From Corallococcus llansteffanensis (GTDB taxonomy: Bacteria > Myxococcota > Myxococcia > Myxococcales > Myxococcaceae), in the NCBI RefSeq assembly GCF_003612055.1, contig NZ_RAWB01000015.1, positions 1 through 40,518 on the forward strand: 40,518 nucleotides of DNA, read 5' to 3'. The notes under the pieces are model-generated. The model ran no database searches, was not told the DNA's origin, and saw nothing but the letters and a program-made list of their open reading frames with translations. The translations under genes were made by a program, and so were the position numbers. Shown here piece by piece: positions 1 to 8,189 of the stretch. Positions within the stretch are counted from its first letter, which is position 1, and each line of letters starts with the position of its first letter.

Positions 1-1
1 C

Positions 2-1165
2 ACCGAGGGGGCCCTGGTGGTGGGGCAGGTGGCGCTCGCGGTGCTGCTGACGGCGGGGGCCGCGCTGCTCGTGCGCTCGGTGGCGAACCTGCGCGCCATC
101 GACTCGGGCGTGGACACCGGCCGCGTGGCGGTGCTGGACGTGGTGATGGAGGGCAACGTCGCGAGCGAAGCCCGGCCGCGGGTGATGGCGGACCTGGAGG
201 CCTCCCTCGCGACGCTCCCGGGCGTCCGCTCGGTGGGCACCACGCAGAAGCTTCCGCTGCGCGGCCCGGGCGAGGACTGGGGGCTCGAAATCGAGGGCAA
301 GCCGGAGCTGCCCTCCACGACGACCTACGTGCGGCTGGTGTCCACGGGGTACTTCGAGGCCATTGGCATCCAGTTGATCGACGGGCGCCTGCTCAAGGAA
401 ACCGACCGGGCGGACACCGAGCGCGCCGTGGTCATCAACCGCGCGCTCGCGAAGAAGTACTTCCCGGGGGAGAACCCCCTCGGCCACCGCATCGACACCG
501 GGCTCGGAGGGCTGGAGCGCATCGTGGGGGTGGTGGAGGACGTGGCGGAGGCGGGCCTCACCGACGGCTTCGTCCCGGCGCGCTACATGCTCCACGCGCA
601 GGTCTCAGGCATGACGATGACGCGGCAGACGCTGGTGCTGCGCGCGCAGCCGGGGCAGGACCCCGCAGCGCTGGTGGAGGCCGCGCGGAAGCGGATTGTC
701 GCCTCCGCGCCCGCGGTGGCCGTGCAGCGTGGCACCACGCTGGACGCGGTGTTCTCGCAGGCCATTGGTCCGGCGCGGCAGGTGATGTCCGTGCTCACCT
801 TCCTCACGGCGCTCGCGGTGGTGCTCGGCGCGGTGGGCGTCTACGGCGTCACGTCCCACTTCGTGCGCCGCCGTCAGCGCGACCTGGGCATCTGCATCGC
901 GCTCGGGCTGCGTCCGTCGCGCGTGGTGGCGCAGGTGGTGGGGCGGGGTGGGGCGCTGGTGTTGATTGGCAGCGCGATGGGCACCGTCGCCGCGGTGGCA
1001 ATGGCCCGGCTGCTCTCTTCGTTCCTGTACGGAGTCAGCGCCGTGGATCCGTTGTCGCTCGTGGGCTCCACGCTGGGGTTGCTCGTCGTCGGGGTCGCGG
1101 CGGCGCTGCTGCCCGCGTTGCGCGCCAGTCGGTTGGATCCCGCCGCCGTGTTCCGTGAAAGCTAG
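2..1165 (+). CDS. ADOP/MacB-type ABC transporter permease (5' partial)
   Basis: Inner-membrane permease subunit of the ABC family often called ADOP (duplicated orphan permease, related to MacB/FtsX). The frame is open from the left edge, so the first half is missing. The visible part begins with a hydrophobic helix that would be the first TM of the second MacB unit, followed by a periplasmic MacB_PCD-like domain and then a C-terminal FtsX domain with about three membrane segments. It ends with the family signature of a proline/alanine-rich last helix and 'LRASRLDPA'. The gene is followed 43 nt later by a PadR-type regulator, a common pairing for these permeases. The substrate cannot be read from sequence. 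Family confident; start lies outside the window. Confidence 0.9.
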   Translation, partial: TEGALVVGQVALAVLLTAGAALLVRSVANLRAIDSGVDTGRVAVLDVVMEGNVASEARPRVMADLEASLATLPGVRSVGTTQKLPLRGPGEDWGLEIEGKPELPSTTTYVRLVSTGYFEAIGIQLIDGRLLKETDRADTERAVVINRALAKKYFPGENPLGHRIDTGLGGLERIVGVVEDVAEAGLTDGFVPARYMLHAQVSGMTMTRQTLVLRAQPGQDPAALVEAARKRIVASAPAVAVQRGTTLDAVFSQAIGPARQVMSVLTFLTALAVVLGAVGVYGVTSHFVRRRQRDLGICIALGLRPSRVVAQVVGRGGALVLIGSAMGTVAAVAMARLLSSFLYGVSAVDPLSLVGSTLGLLVVGVAAALLPALRASRLDPAAVFRES

Positions 1166-1208
1166 AGTCCCGCCGTTTCCACCCGTCGTTTCACCCGAGG
1201 AGTCGCCC

Positions 1209-1589
1209 GTGTCGCCCGCCTTCAGCACGACGTCCGATGCACCGCTCGGCACCTTCGAGGAGCAGGTGATGCTCGCCGTCGCGCGCACCGGACGTGCCGC
1301 CGAAGCAGGGGGCGCGTACGGGATGGCCGTCCGCCGCGAGCTGGAGGAGGTGGCCGGGCGCGAGGTGGCGATTGGCGCGGTGTACGCCACGTTGGACCGG
1401 CTGGAAGCGAAGGGCCTGGTCGCGTCCGAGCGCAGTGAGGGGGGCGCCAGCAACTCCCGGAGGGTGTTCGCCGTCACCCCCCGGGGCGCGCGCGCGCTGG
1501 TGGACTCGCGCGAGATGCGAGAGCGGCTGTGGCGCGGGGTCGACCTGCTGCCGCTGCTCGCGGGAGGCCGTGCCCGCGGCGCCACCTGA
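1209..1589 (+). CDS. PadR family transcriptional regulator
   Basis: A 126-residue DNA-binding protein of the PadR winged-helix family. The N-terminal wHTH is recognisable: a helix beginning 'LGTFEEQVMLAVA', then the diagnostic 'GAVYATLDRLEAKGLV' recognition helix and wing, then 'FAVTPRGARAL'. It is about the usual length of the short PadR class. The GTG at 1209 is chosen because a GAGGAG Shine-Dalgarno sequence lies just upstream and because the open frame further upstream overlaps the permease. PadR proteins next to ADOP permeases usually repress the transporter; that role is inferred here, and no operator was identified. Confidence 0.88.
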   Translation: MSPAFSTTSDAPLGTFEEQVMLAVARTGRAAEAGGAYGMAVRRELEEVAGREVAIGAVYATLDRLEAKGLVASERSEGGASNSRRVFAVTPRGARALVDSREMRERLWRGVDLLPLLAGGRARGAT

Positions 1590-1610
1590 ACCCAGGCGGC
1601 GCCGGAGGGC

Positions 1611-3179
1611 TCAGGGCTTCGCGCCGAGCTTCTGGAGCATCTCCACGGCGTGGGTGTTCTTCGGGTCCAGCGCGAAGGACTTCTTGTAGTGCGTGATGGC
1701 CTCGGCCTTCTGCCCCGCCTCCATGTAGCCCTCGCCCAGGCTGTCATGGGCATTCGAGTTGTCGGGATACAGCTCGACGTTCGCCTTGAGCACCTTGAGG
1801 GCGTCGTCCTTCTGTCCCTCCCGCAGCAGCCGGTAGCCCAGGTTGTTCAGGTCGTCGGGGGTGAGCTTCTCCGCCGCGCCGTCCCGCTTCATCGACCGGT
1901 ACCAGGCGAGGGCGGCCTCCGTTCCCTTGAGCCGCGCGAACAGGTCCACCTGGACGAACGCCGGCGCCTGCCGGGGGACATACGACTTCCAGCCGTACTC
2001 GGCGGCCACGCTGTCGGTGATCCGGTCCATCAGCAGATAGCCGGCATCCGAGTTGGTCATGATGGCGACCCCGTTGCCCGAGTCGGCGAACGCCGTCAGC
2101 GAGCACTGGAAGCCCTCATTCGAACCTCCGTGCCCGAAGCGGCTCTTGTCTTCCTCCAACTGGAACCCGATCCCGAAGCCCTCTGACTGCTTCGTGAGGA
2201 TCTGCTTCGCCATGGCCTGCGACACCACGCGAGAGGACTTGCCCGCCCGCGCCTTCGACACCTCGATGGCGATGCGCGCGAGGTCGGACGGCGTCGTCCA
2301 CAGGCCCGCGGCCGCCATCTCCGGGTAGACGTGCCACTTCCCCTCCACGCCCTTGCCCCCGAAGTACGTGCCGGCGGTCGCCAGGGGCGCGAGCGAGGCG
2401 GGCAGGGGCTGCTCATAGGTGCTGTGCTTCAGGCCGAGCGGCCCCAGCACCGTCTCCTTCATGATCTGCGGAAACGGCTTCTTGAGCTGATCCACCATCA
2501 TCGACTGGACGATCGTGATGCCGCCGCCGCTGTAGCGCGTCTGCGTCCCGGGAACGAGGTCCACCCGCACCGGCGCGGTGTTCGCGGGCTTCACCCCATC
2601 GAGGATCTGCGCCGTCGTCGGAAGGGGCTCGGTGACGGCATAGCCGGGGAAGCCGTGCACGGTGGTGCCCGCGCTGTGGCTGAGCAGGCGGCGCAGCGTC
2701 ACCTTCTCCGTCTTCGTGAAGTCATTCTCCGGCAGCTTCCACGAGATGAGCTTGTCGTTGATGTTCGCGTCCAGCGACCACTTCCCGGCCTCGACGAAGT
2801 GCAGCGCCGCGAGCGCCGTCACCGGCTTGCTGATGGACGCGGCCTGGAACAGCGTGTCCGGCGTGACGGGATCCGTGCCGCCGGCCTGCTTCACGCCATA
2901 GCTCTTGGCCCAGACGAGCGCGTTCTTCTCGAACACGGCGACGCTGACGCCGGGAACCTTGTACAGCTCCATCCAGCGCTGGAGCGACATGCGCCGCGGC
3001 TCCTCGCCGGGGAGCGTGACGGGCGCAAGGCCCGCCTCCACCCGTGCGATGCGGGCCGCTTCGGAGGGACGGGCCACCCACTCGGTCGTGGGCTTTCGCG
3101 TGTCGGCCGCGGTGAGCAGTGTCACCGCGCTACAGCTTGCGAGTGCGACGAGGGCGAAGCGGCGAAGCGGCGGACGCAT
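1611..3179 (-). CDS. Secreted serine hydrolase (class C beta-lactamase/PBP-like) with C-terminal TPRs
   Basis: A 522-residue exported enzyme of the beta-lactamase class C / D-alanyl-D-alanine carboxypeptidase-like superfamily. A signal peptide (residues 1-25, ending LLTAAD) precedes the catalytic domain. The three family motifs are visible: SxxK as S115-I-S-K118, Y-S-G at 216-218 in place of YxN, and H-G-G at 350-352 in place of KTG. Residues about 440-520 form tetratricopeptide repeats, an unusual extension that suggests protein binding. The start at 3179 is preceded by AGGAG; a longer upstream frame would bury the signal peptide. It could be an esterase, a peptidase or a beta-lactamase; the motifs do not separate these. 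Confidence 0.9.
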   Translation of the reverse strand: MRPPLRRFALVALASCSAVTLLTAADTRKPTTEWVARPSEAARIARVEAGLAPVTLPGEEPRRMSLQRWMELYKVPGVSVAVFEKNALVWAKSYGVKQAGGTDPVTPDTLFQAASISKPVTALAALHFVEAGKWSLDANINDKLISWKLPENDFTKTEKVTLRRLLSHSAGTTVHGFPGYAVTEPLPTTAQILDGVKPANTAPVRVDLVPGTQTRYSGGGITIVQSMMVDQLKKPFPQIMKETVLGPLGLKHSTYEQPLPASLAPLATAGTYFGGKGVEGKWHVYPEMAAAGLWTTPSDLARIAIEVSKARAGKSSRVVSQAMAKQILTKQSEGFGIGFQLEEDKSRFGHGGSNEGFQCSLTAFADSGNGVAIMTNSDAGYLLMDRITDSVAAEYGWKSYVPRQAPAFVQVDLFARLKGTEAALAWYRSMKRDGAAEKLTPDDLNNLGYRLLREGQKDDALKVLKANVELYPDNSNAHDSLGEGYMEAGQKAEAITHYKKSFALDPKNTHAVEMLQKLGAKP

Positions 3180-3343
3180 GGCGTTCTCCTGGGAGTGGCG
3201 GGTGGGCCTCGTACGCAGGCGGCGCGCGCCGATTGCATCCCCGATGCTCATGGGGTGAGCGACAGGTCCACGCTGAAGCCCGTGCCACCCCGGACGACGA
3301 GCACGTGGGTGCCCGCGGGCAGCGCGCACTCTAGGTCAAATCC

Positions 3344-3781
3344 CTATTCCTTCAGCGGCAGGGCGCTGAACTGACCCAGCTCCGCCTTGATGCCGTACCG
3401 TTTCAGCATCGCGGGCATGTCGATTCCGTTCTTCTTGTAGAAGGCGCCGACCTCGGCGACGGCCTTGTCGATGGCGTCCTGGCTCTCCCACACCGCGATC
3501 GTGGCGATGTTGAAGCTGCCGGGTCCACCGGTCTTCTCGAACACCATGTGGCCCTGGAATCCGGGCAGCGTCTGGATGAAGGCGAAGTTGCGCCTCATCG
3601 CGGTTTCGAACGGCTCACGGGCGGCGTCGGGCACGGTGAAGTTGTCGATGCGGAAGCGCAAGCCAGGGTTCTTCACCACATCCATCGAGATCATCTGCGG
3701 AGGCTCTTTCTGGGCCGGACCCACCGTCGCGCAACCAGTGAAGAGGGCGAGGAGTGCGACAGCCAAGGTCATTCGGGACAT
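3344..3781 (-). CDS. Small lipoprotein with an ABM-like (dimeric alpha/beta barrel) domain
   Basis: A 145-residue predicted lipoprotein. Hydrophobic residues 4-15 end in a lipobox-like FTGC, so the mature protein would be attached to a membrane. The rest resembles the antibiotic-biosynthesis-monooxygenase/dimeric ferredoxin-like fold: a beta strand ('RFRIDNFTVP'), a helix with 'REPFETAMRRNFAF', the turn 'LPGFQGHMVFEK', a strand with 'IATIAVWESQDAIDKAV', then a final helix. Family placement rests on this pattern only. The ATG at 3781 is preferred over 3853 because it puts the signal peptide at the N-terminus. It is transcribed towards the SxxK hydrolase with a 164-nt gap. Function not assigned. 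Confidence 0.75.
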   Translation of the reverse strand: MSRMTLAVALLALFTGCATVGPAQKEPPQMISMDVVKNPGLRFRIDNFTVPDAAREPFETAMRRNFAFIQTLPGFQGHMVFEKTGGPGSFNIATIAVWESQDAIDKAVAEVGAFYKKNGIDMPAMLKRYGIKAELGQFSALPLKE

Positions 3782-3877
3782 GACCTCAAGGTAGCGGGGC
3801 ACCTCCGGGCGGACTTGGACGAATTCAGTGTCCTGCACGGCGGCGTCGAACATGGCGTGTTACAACTGCCGCTCGAC

Positions 3878-4660
3878 ATGACTCATCAGGAACTGCTCCG
3901 CAGCGTGGAATGGAAGGACCTGAGGAAGCTCACGACCCGTGAGTTGCTCATTGAGAACAACCTGACCATTCCCTGGTTCCTGGTTTCGATGCTGCTGGCG
4001 TATTTCGGGTACTACGCCCTCGCGCTGCCCTTCTCGGGCTTCTTCTTCCTCACCGGCCTGAGGCAGGTCCACAACGGCTTCCACCGCGCCCTGGGGACGA
4101 ACAGGTTCCTGACCTGGCTCTCGCTGTATCTCAACAGCGTGCTGATGGTGGTCTCCCTCCACGCGGTGAAGTTCAACCACTTGAGACATCACCGGTTCTG
4201 CCTGGCGGAGGGGGACTACGAGGGGAAGTCAGCGGGCATGTCCTGGTATGGCGCTGTCCTGTATGGCCCCGTCCACATGTTCCTGATCCACAAGGTGACG
4301 CTGCAGCTCGGAGACAAGAAGTACCGGTGGAACGTCCTGTTCGAGCTGGCCTCCATCGCGGCCTTCCTCTTCCTGGTCTTCCACTTCGAGCTGCACTTCC
4401 TCATCTACCACGTCGTGGTGATGGTCCTGGCCGAGTGCCTGATGGCGTTCTTCGCGGTGTGGACCGTGCACCACGACACGCAAGACAACCCGATGCTCGC
4501 GCGGACCCAGCGCACCGGATGGAAGAACGTGCTCACGTTCAGCATGTTCTATCACCTGGAGCACCACCTCTTCCCGGCGGTCCCCACCATCAAGCTGCCG
4601 GAGCTGGCGAAGCGGCTCGACGACGCGCTGCCTGATGTGGAAAAGCGTCAGACCTTCTGA
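3878..4660 (+). CDS. Membrane fatty acid desaturase family protein
   Basis: A 260-residue integral membrane di-iron enzyme of the fatty acid desaturase/hydroxylase superfamily. Histidine boxes are present in order: H65xxxH69, H101-L-R-H-H105, H198-H199 and H226-L-E-H-H230 near the C-terminus. Hydrophobic segments lie at about 31-60, 80-95, 125-140 and 155-195. This is the set needed to bind the two irons at the cytoplasmic face. Substrate unknown; lipids and carotenoid-like molecules are both possible. The ATG at 3878 has no strong ribosome site, and an in-frame GTG at 3857 is an alternative. An AraC-type regulator follows 7 nt after the stop, so the two are probably co-transcribed. Confidence 0.85.
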   Translation: MTHQELLRSVEWKDLRKLTTRELLIENNLTIPWFLVSMLLAYFGYYALALPFSGFFFLTGLRQVHNGFHRALGTNRFLTWLSLYLNSVLMVVSLHAVKFNHLRHHRFCLAEGDYEGKSAGMSWYGAVLYGPVHMFLIHKVTLQLGDKKYRWNVLFELASIAAFLFLVFHFELHFLIYHVVVMVLAECLMAFFAVWTVHHDTQDNPMLARTQRTGWKNVLTFSMFYHLEHHLFPAVPTIKLPELAKRLDDALPDVEKRQTF

Positions 4661-4667
4661 GGCCCGT

Positions 4668-5441
4668 ATGGATGTGAAGCGGTTTCCCGTGAGCGGACGG
4701 CTGGCCCCCTTCGTGAAGGCCTTCACCCTCGTGGAGGCGCACGAGGAGACGACGCGCACGTTGATTCCCGAACCGGGGCTCGTGCTCGGGATCCGCTACA
4801 GCGGGTCGGCCACGCAGCTCGAAGGCCCCGACGAGCGCCTGCTTCCCGGACACACCCTCACGGGGATGCGCACGTCCGCGCGCCGCATGCGGACCTCGGC
4901 CGGAGGCGGGACCGTGCTCGTCACGTTTCGCGAAGCGGGGGCCGCGAAGTTCTTCGCCGAACCGCTTCACGCGCTGTTCGGACAGACCCTGTCGCTCGCG
5001 GACCTGCTTCCCCATACGGAGCTGGACCGCGTTTCATCCCAGGTGGCGGAGGCGCGGGACGACGCACGCCGCATCGCCATCGTCGAGCAGTTCCTCGGGG
5101 CGCGGTTGCGTGCTCGCGAGCCGGACCCGATTGTCGCCGCCGCGGTGCAGGCCATCCAGACGGCTCGCGGCTCCGTGCGCATGGCCAGCCTCGCGCGCCA
5201 GCTCCACCTCAGCCAGGACGCCTTCGAGAAGCGCTTCCGCGCCGAGGTGGGCTCGACGCCGAAGCAACTGGCGAGCCTGGTGCGCGTGCGCCATGCGATC
5301 GCCTCGTACCGCCCTGGCAGCAGCCTGTCGCGGCTGGCGCTCGACGCGGGCTACTTCGATCAATCCCACTTCATTCGAGAGTTCCGCGCCGTCACCGGGG
5401 AGGCCCCCCGGCGCTTCTTCCAGACGGTGGAACACTGCTGA
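4668..5441 (+). CDS. AraC family regulator with DUF6597-like N-terminal domain
   Basis: A 257-residue regulator. The N-terminal 140 residues resemble the DUF6597 sensor-like domain found in front of AraC helix-turn-helix modules ('GRLAPFVKAF' opening, then a small beta-rich domain). The C-terminal 100 residues form the double HTH of the AraC family, with 'SLARQLHLSQDAFEKRFR' as the first HTH and 'LSRLALDAGYFDQSHFIREF' (residues around 225-245) as the second. The start at 4668 is 7 nt after the desaturase stop; the in-frame ATG at 4635 would overlap that gene. Control of the upstream desaturase is an inference from position. No operator was seen. Confidence 0.87.
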   Translation: MDVKRFPVSGRLAPFVKAFTLVEAHEETTRTLIPEPGLVLGIRYSGSATQLEGPDERLLPGHTLTGMRTSARRMRTSAGGGTVLVTFREAGAAKFFAEPLHALFGQTLSLADLLPHTELDRVSSQVAEARDDARRIAIVEQFLGARLRAREPDPIVAAAVQAIQTARGSVRMASLARQLHLSQDAFEKRFRAEVGSTPKQLASLVRVRHAIASYRPGSSLSRLALDAGYFDQSHFIREFRAVTGEAPRRFFQTVEHC

Positions 5442-5484
5442 CGCGTCAGCGCTCACCTGAGAGTCATTGACCCTCCCGCGGGGC

Positions 5485-6327
5485 TCACCGTGCGCGAGCG
5501 TCACGTGCCACCACGGAGGGCGTCACCCCGAGCACCCGCCGCATGCACCGCGCCATGTGGCTCTGGTGCGAGAAGCCCGCTTCGAGCGCCACCTCACCGG
5601 CGGACATCCCGCCCCGCTGGAGGAGCGTCCTGGCGCGCTCCACCCGCCGCTGCACGACGTACTCGTGCACGGGCAGCCCCGTGGAGCGCTTGAACAGGGT
5701 CTTCAGGTGCGACGCGCTGACCCCGGCGATGCCGGCCAGCCGTGCCAGGGAGAGGTTCTGGTCAAGGTGCTCCTCGATGTACTCCGTCACGCGCCGCAGC
5801 TGTGGCTTCGACAGGCCGCGCTCACGTCCGAAGGGCGCCGGGTAGCGGCCCAGCAGGTGGACGGAGAGCGCCAGGCCCAGGCACTCGGTGTAGAGCAGCC
5901 CGCCGGGGTGTCCGGCCCTGCGGTCCGCGTCGAGCGCCCAGGCGATGTGTTCGATCTGCGGGTCCCTGAACTGATGGCGCTGCTCCAGCCCGGCGCGGTC
6001 GGGGTCCCGTCCCATGTCCTCCGCGGCGCGCCGCAGGAGGGCAGGGGAGAGCCGCACGAGCACGGCAGCGCTCGCGTCCTGGTTCTCCCAGACATCCGAC
6101 ACGCCGGCCGGGAAGAGGTCGATGTCGCCCTGCGTGTAGACGAAGCGGTGGACGCGGCAGGCACCGCGAAGGGGCGTCCCCGCATGAATCTTGAGGCGGT
6201 GGTCGGGCACGGACTCGAGCTCCATGTGCCCGGCCTCGGCCGTGTGGAAGTCCACGTGCAGCCCGAGCCAGGGCCGTACCGCGTCGATGGAGTCCCGCGC
6301 GCCCGTCGTCTGCATCTCCCTGTCCAT
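5485..6327 (-). CDS. AraC family transcriptional regulator
   Basis: A 280-residue regulator with an N-terminal cupin-like effector domain (about residues 10-130) and a C-terminal AraC double HTH (about 175-275). The HTH region includes 'LARLAGIAGVSASHLKTLFK' and 'VALEAGFSHQSHMARCMRR', both textbook AraC patterns. The ATG at 6327 is chosen because AGGAG lies 8-9 nt upstream; the frame continues to an ATG at 6372. The gene is divergent from the SDR/imine-reductase pair. Two identical 12-bp repeats lie in the shared intergenic region (see 6398-6430), so it most likely controls that pair and perhaps itself. The inducer is not known. Confidence 0.9.
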   Translation of the reverse strand: MDREMQTTGARDSIDAVRPWLGLHVDFHTAEAGHMELESVPDHRLKIHAGTPLRGACRVHRFVYTQGDIDLFPAGVSDVWENQDASAAVLVRLSPALLRRAAEDMGRDPDRAGLEQRHQFRDPQIEHIAWALDADRRAGHPGGLLYTECLGLALSVHLLGRYPAPFGRERGLSKPQLRRVTEYIEEHLDQNLSLARLAGIAGVSASHLKTLFKRSTGLPVHEYVVQRRVERARTLLQRGGMSAGEVALEAGFSHQSHMARCMRRVLGVTPSVVARDARAR

Positions 6328-6397
6328 GCCTCGCACTCCTCGCACCGGTGCCGCGCTGTACGCTCCTGACATAGCGCCGGGAGGCCGCGTCCGCCGC

Positions 6398-6430
6398 CGT
6401 CCGAACGTGCTCCGCGAGCGTCCGAACGTG
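6398..6430. promoter_or_regulatory. Two 12-bp direct repeats, 21-bp spacing: likely AraC operator
   Basis: CGTCCGAACGTG occurs at 6398-6409 and again, identically, at 6419-6430. The start-to-start spacing of 21 bp is two helical turns, the geometry expected when both HTH units or two AraC monomers bind the same face. The site lies between the AraC gene (start 6327) and the SDR gene (start 6486), about 56 nt before the SDR ATG, where it could contact RNA polymerase. The repeat is seen directly; the role is inferred. Confidence 0.65.
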
Positions 6431-6485
6431 TGCGACCGCCGCGGGCTTCCTCCCTATTCATTGCCGCCTCACCAAGGAGAAGTCC

Positions 6486-7247
6486 ATGGGCAGGTACGCA
6501 GGCAAGAAGGCAGTCGTGACGGGCGGGACGCAGGGAATGGGACTGGCGACCGTCAAGGCGCTCCTCGACGGCGGCGCCGAGGTGCTCTTCACGGGCCGGA
6601 ACGAGAAGACGCTCGAAGTGGCGCGGCGGGAGCTCGGGCCCCGGGCGCACGCGGTGCGCTCGGACACGGCGAGCCTCACCGACATCGATGCGCTGGCCAG
6701 GGCCGTGGAAGAGCAGCTCGGCCGGGTGGACCTCGTGTTCATCAACGCCGGCTTCGCGCGCCTCGGCATGTTCGAGCACGTCGACGAGCAGGTGTATGAT
6801 CAGACGTTCGACATCAACACCAAGGGGGCGTACTTCACGGCGCAGCGCCTGGCCCCGCTCGTCAACGAGGGTGGCTCGTTCGTCTTCACCACCTCCGTCG
6901 CCAACGTGACGGGGATTCCTGGCATGAGCGTCTACTCGGGCTCCAAGGCGGCGCTCCGGTCCTTCGCGCAAGGGCTCGCCGCGGAGCTGCTGCCCAGACG
7001 CATCCGGGTGAACGCGGTGAGCCCTGGCTTCATCAAGACACCGACGATGGGCGTCGATGGCGCGTCTCCGGAAGAGCTGGCAGCCTTCGAGAAGGAGGGG
7101 AACGACACCACACCCATGGGGCGCATCGGCTCGCCCGAGGAGGTCGCCCGGGCAGTGCTGTTCCTCGCCTTCGACGCCACCTTCACCACGGGGGCCGAGC
7201 TGCCCGTGGATGGAGGACTCACGCAGGTCGCCACGCCGCACCGCTAG
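6486..7247 (+). CDS. SDR family NAD(P)-dependent oxidoreductase
   Basis: A 253-residue classical short-chain dehydrogenase/reductase, cytosolic. The nucleotide-binding T12-G-G-T-Q-G-M-G19 and N87-A-G89 motifs and the catalytic N111, S137, Y150 and K154 are all present. The C-terminus ends with the usual '[11 protein letters not shown]' substrate-loop signature, so the gene is complete and close to the normal family length. AAGGAGA lies 7-8 nt before the ATG. The gene is first in a pair with the imine-reductase-like gene 25 nt downstream and is divergent from an AraC regulator. Substrate unknown; an alcohol/ketone step next to an amine/imine step is a reasonable guess. Confidence 0.93.
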   Translation: MGRYAGKKAVVTGGTQGMGLATVKALLDGGAEVLFTGRNEKTLEVARRELGPRAHAVRSDTASLTDIDALARAVEEQLGRVDLVFINAGFARLGMFEHVDEQVYDQTFDINTKGAYFTAQRLAPLVNEGGSFVFTTSVANVTGIPGMSVYSGSKAALRSFAQGLAAELLPRRIRVNAVSPGFIKTPTMGVDGASPEELAAFEKEGNDTTPMGRIGSPEEVARAVLFLAFDATFTTGAELPVDGGLTQVATPHR

Positions 7248-7272
7248 CACCTTCCAACCAAGGAGCACCGAC

Positions 7273-8148
7273 ATGAAGCCAGCAATCGCAGTCCTCGGGG
7301 TGGGGCGCATGGGCTCCGCGCTCGTGAGCGCCTTCCTGAAGCAGGGATACACGGTCGACATCTGGAACCGCACGCGGGCGAAGTGCGAACCCCTGGCCGC
7401 CCAGGGGGCCCGCATCGCGGCGACGGTGCGGGACGCCGTGGCCGCCGCGGACCTCATCGTGGTGAATGTGAGCGACTACGGCGTGAGTGACGCGTTGCTC
7501 CGGCCGGACGAGGTGACGCAAGCGCTGCGAGGGAAGCTGCTCGTGCAGTTGACGTCCGGCTCACCGGGTCAGGCACGGGAGCAGGCCACCTGGGCCCGGC
7601 AGCACGGCATCCCCTACCTGGATGGCGCCATCATGGGGACGCCGGACTTCATCGGCCAGCCCGCGGGAACCCTCCTCTACGCGGGTCCGAGCGAGCTGTT
7701 CGAACAGGCCCGGCCCGTCCTCCTCGCGCTCGGGGGCAATACGCAGCATGTGGGCAGCGACGTGGGGTTGGCCGCCGCGCTCGACAGCGCGCTGCTCGTG
7801 TCCATGTGGGGACAGCTGTTCGGCGTGCTCCAGGGCGTGGCCGTCTGCGAGGCGGAGAGCATCCCGCTCGAGACCTTCCTGGGCTTCGTCAAGGCGTTCG
7901 CTCCGGTGGTGGACGGAGGCGTCACGGACCTCGTCACGCGGGTCCAGCAGCGCCGCTTCGCCGCCGACGCGACGACGCTCGCCACCCTCGAGATCCACGC
8001 CGGGGCGCTGCGGCACCTGCTGGAGCTGTGCAGGGAGCGCGGGCTCCAACGCGCGGTGCCCGAGGCCTTCGACCAGCTCTTCCAGTCAGCCCTCCGGGCA
8101 GGGCATGGCCCGGAGGACTTCGCCGCGCTGACGCGGTTCATGCGCTGA
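7273..8148 (+). CDS. NAD(P)-binding imine reductase-like (beta-hydroxyacid dehydrogenase superfamily) protein
   Basis: A 291-residue protein with an N-terminal Rossmann fold (G9-V-G-R-M-G14, then 'VDIWNRTRAK' suggesting NADPH preference) and an all-helical C-terminal dimerisation domain. Several stretches follow the imine reductase pattern rather than the hydroxyisobutyrate dehydrogenase pattern: 'VSDYGVSDALL', 'LVQLTSGSPGQAR', 'YLDGAIMGTP', and 'GSDVGLAAALDSALL' near the domain boundary. Imine reductases reduce cyclic imines to amines; the real substrate here is not readable. AAGGAGCACCGAC precedes the ATG. Second gene of an operon with the upstream SDR, ending at a hairpin terminator at 8149-8169. 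Confidence 0.87.
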   Translation: MKPAIAVLGVGRMGSALVSAFLKQGYTVDIWNRTRAKCEPLAAQGARIAATVRDAVAAADLIVVNVSDYGVSDALLRPDEVTQALRGKLLVQLTSGSPGQAREQATWARQHGIPYLDGAIMGTPDFIGQPAGTLLYAGPSELFEQARPVLLALGGNTQHVGSDVGLAAALDSALLVSMWGQLFGVLQGVAVCEAESIPLETFLGFVKAFAPVVDGGVTDLVTRVQQRRFAADATTLATLEIHAGALRHLLELCRERGLQRAVPEAFDQLFQSALRAGHGPEDFAALTRFMR

Positions 8149-8169
8149 GCAGGGCGCGCTCCGCCCTGC
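8149..8169. terminator. Hairpin terminator between convergent genes
   Basis: GCAGGGCG (8149-8156) pairs perfectly with CGCCCTGC (8162-8169) around a 5-nt loop, immediately after the imine-reductase-like stop and before the convergent OPT gene end at 8190. No U-tract follows, which is common at high GC. Confidence 0.55.
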
Positions 8170-8189
8170 CCGTCATCAGGGGCACACGG

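Noticed and set aside
3548-3877. N-terminal extension of the desaturase frame
   Set aside because: Antisense to the lipoprotein gene and compositionally unlike a membrane enzyme; the real protein begins near 3878.
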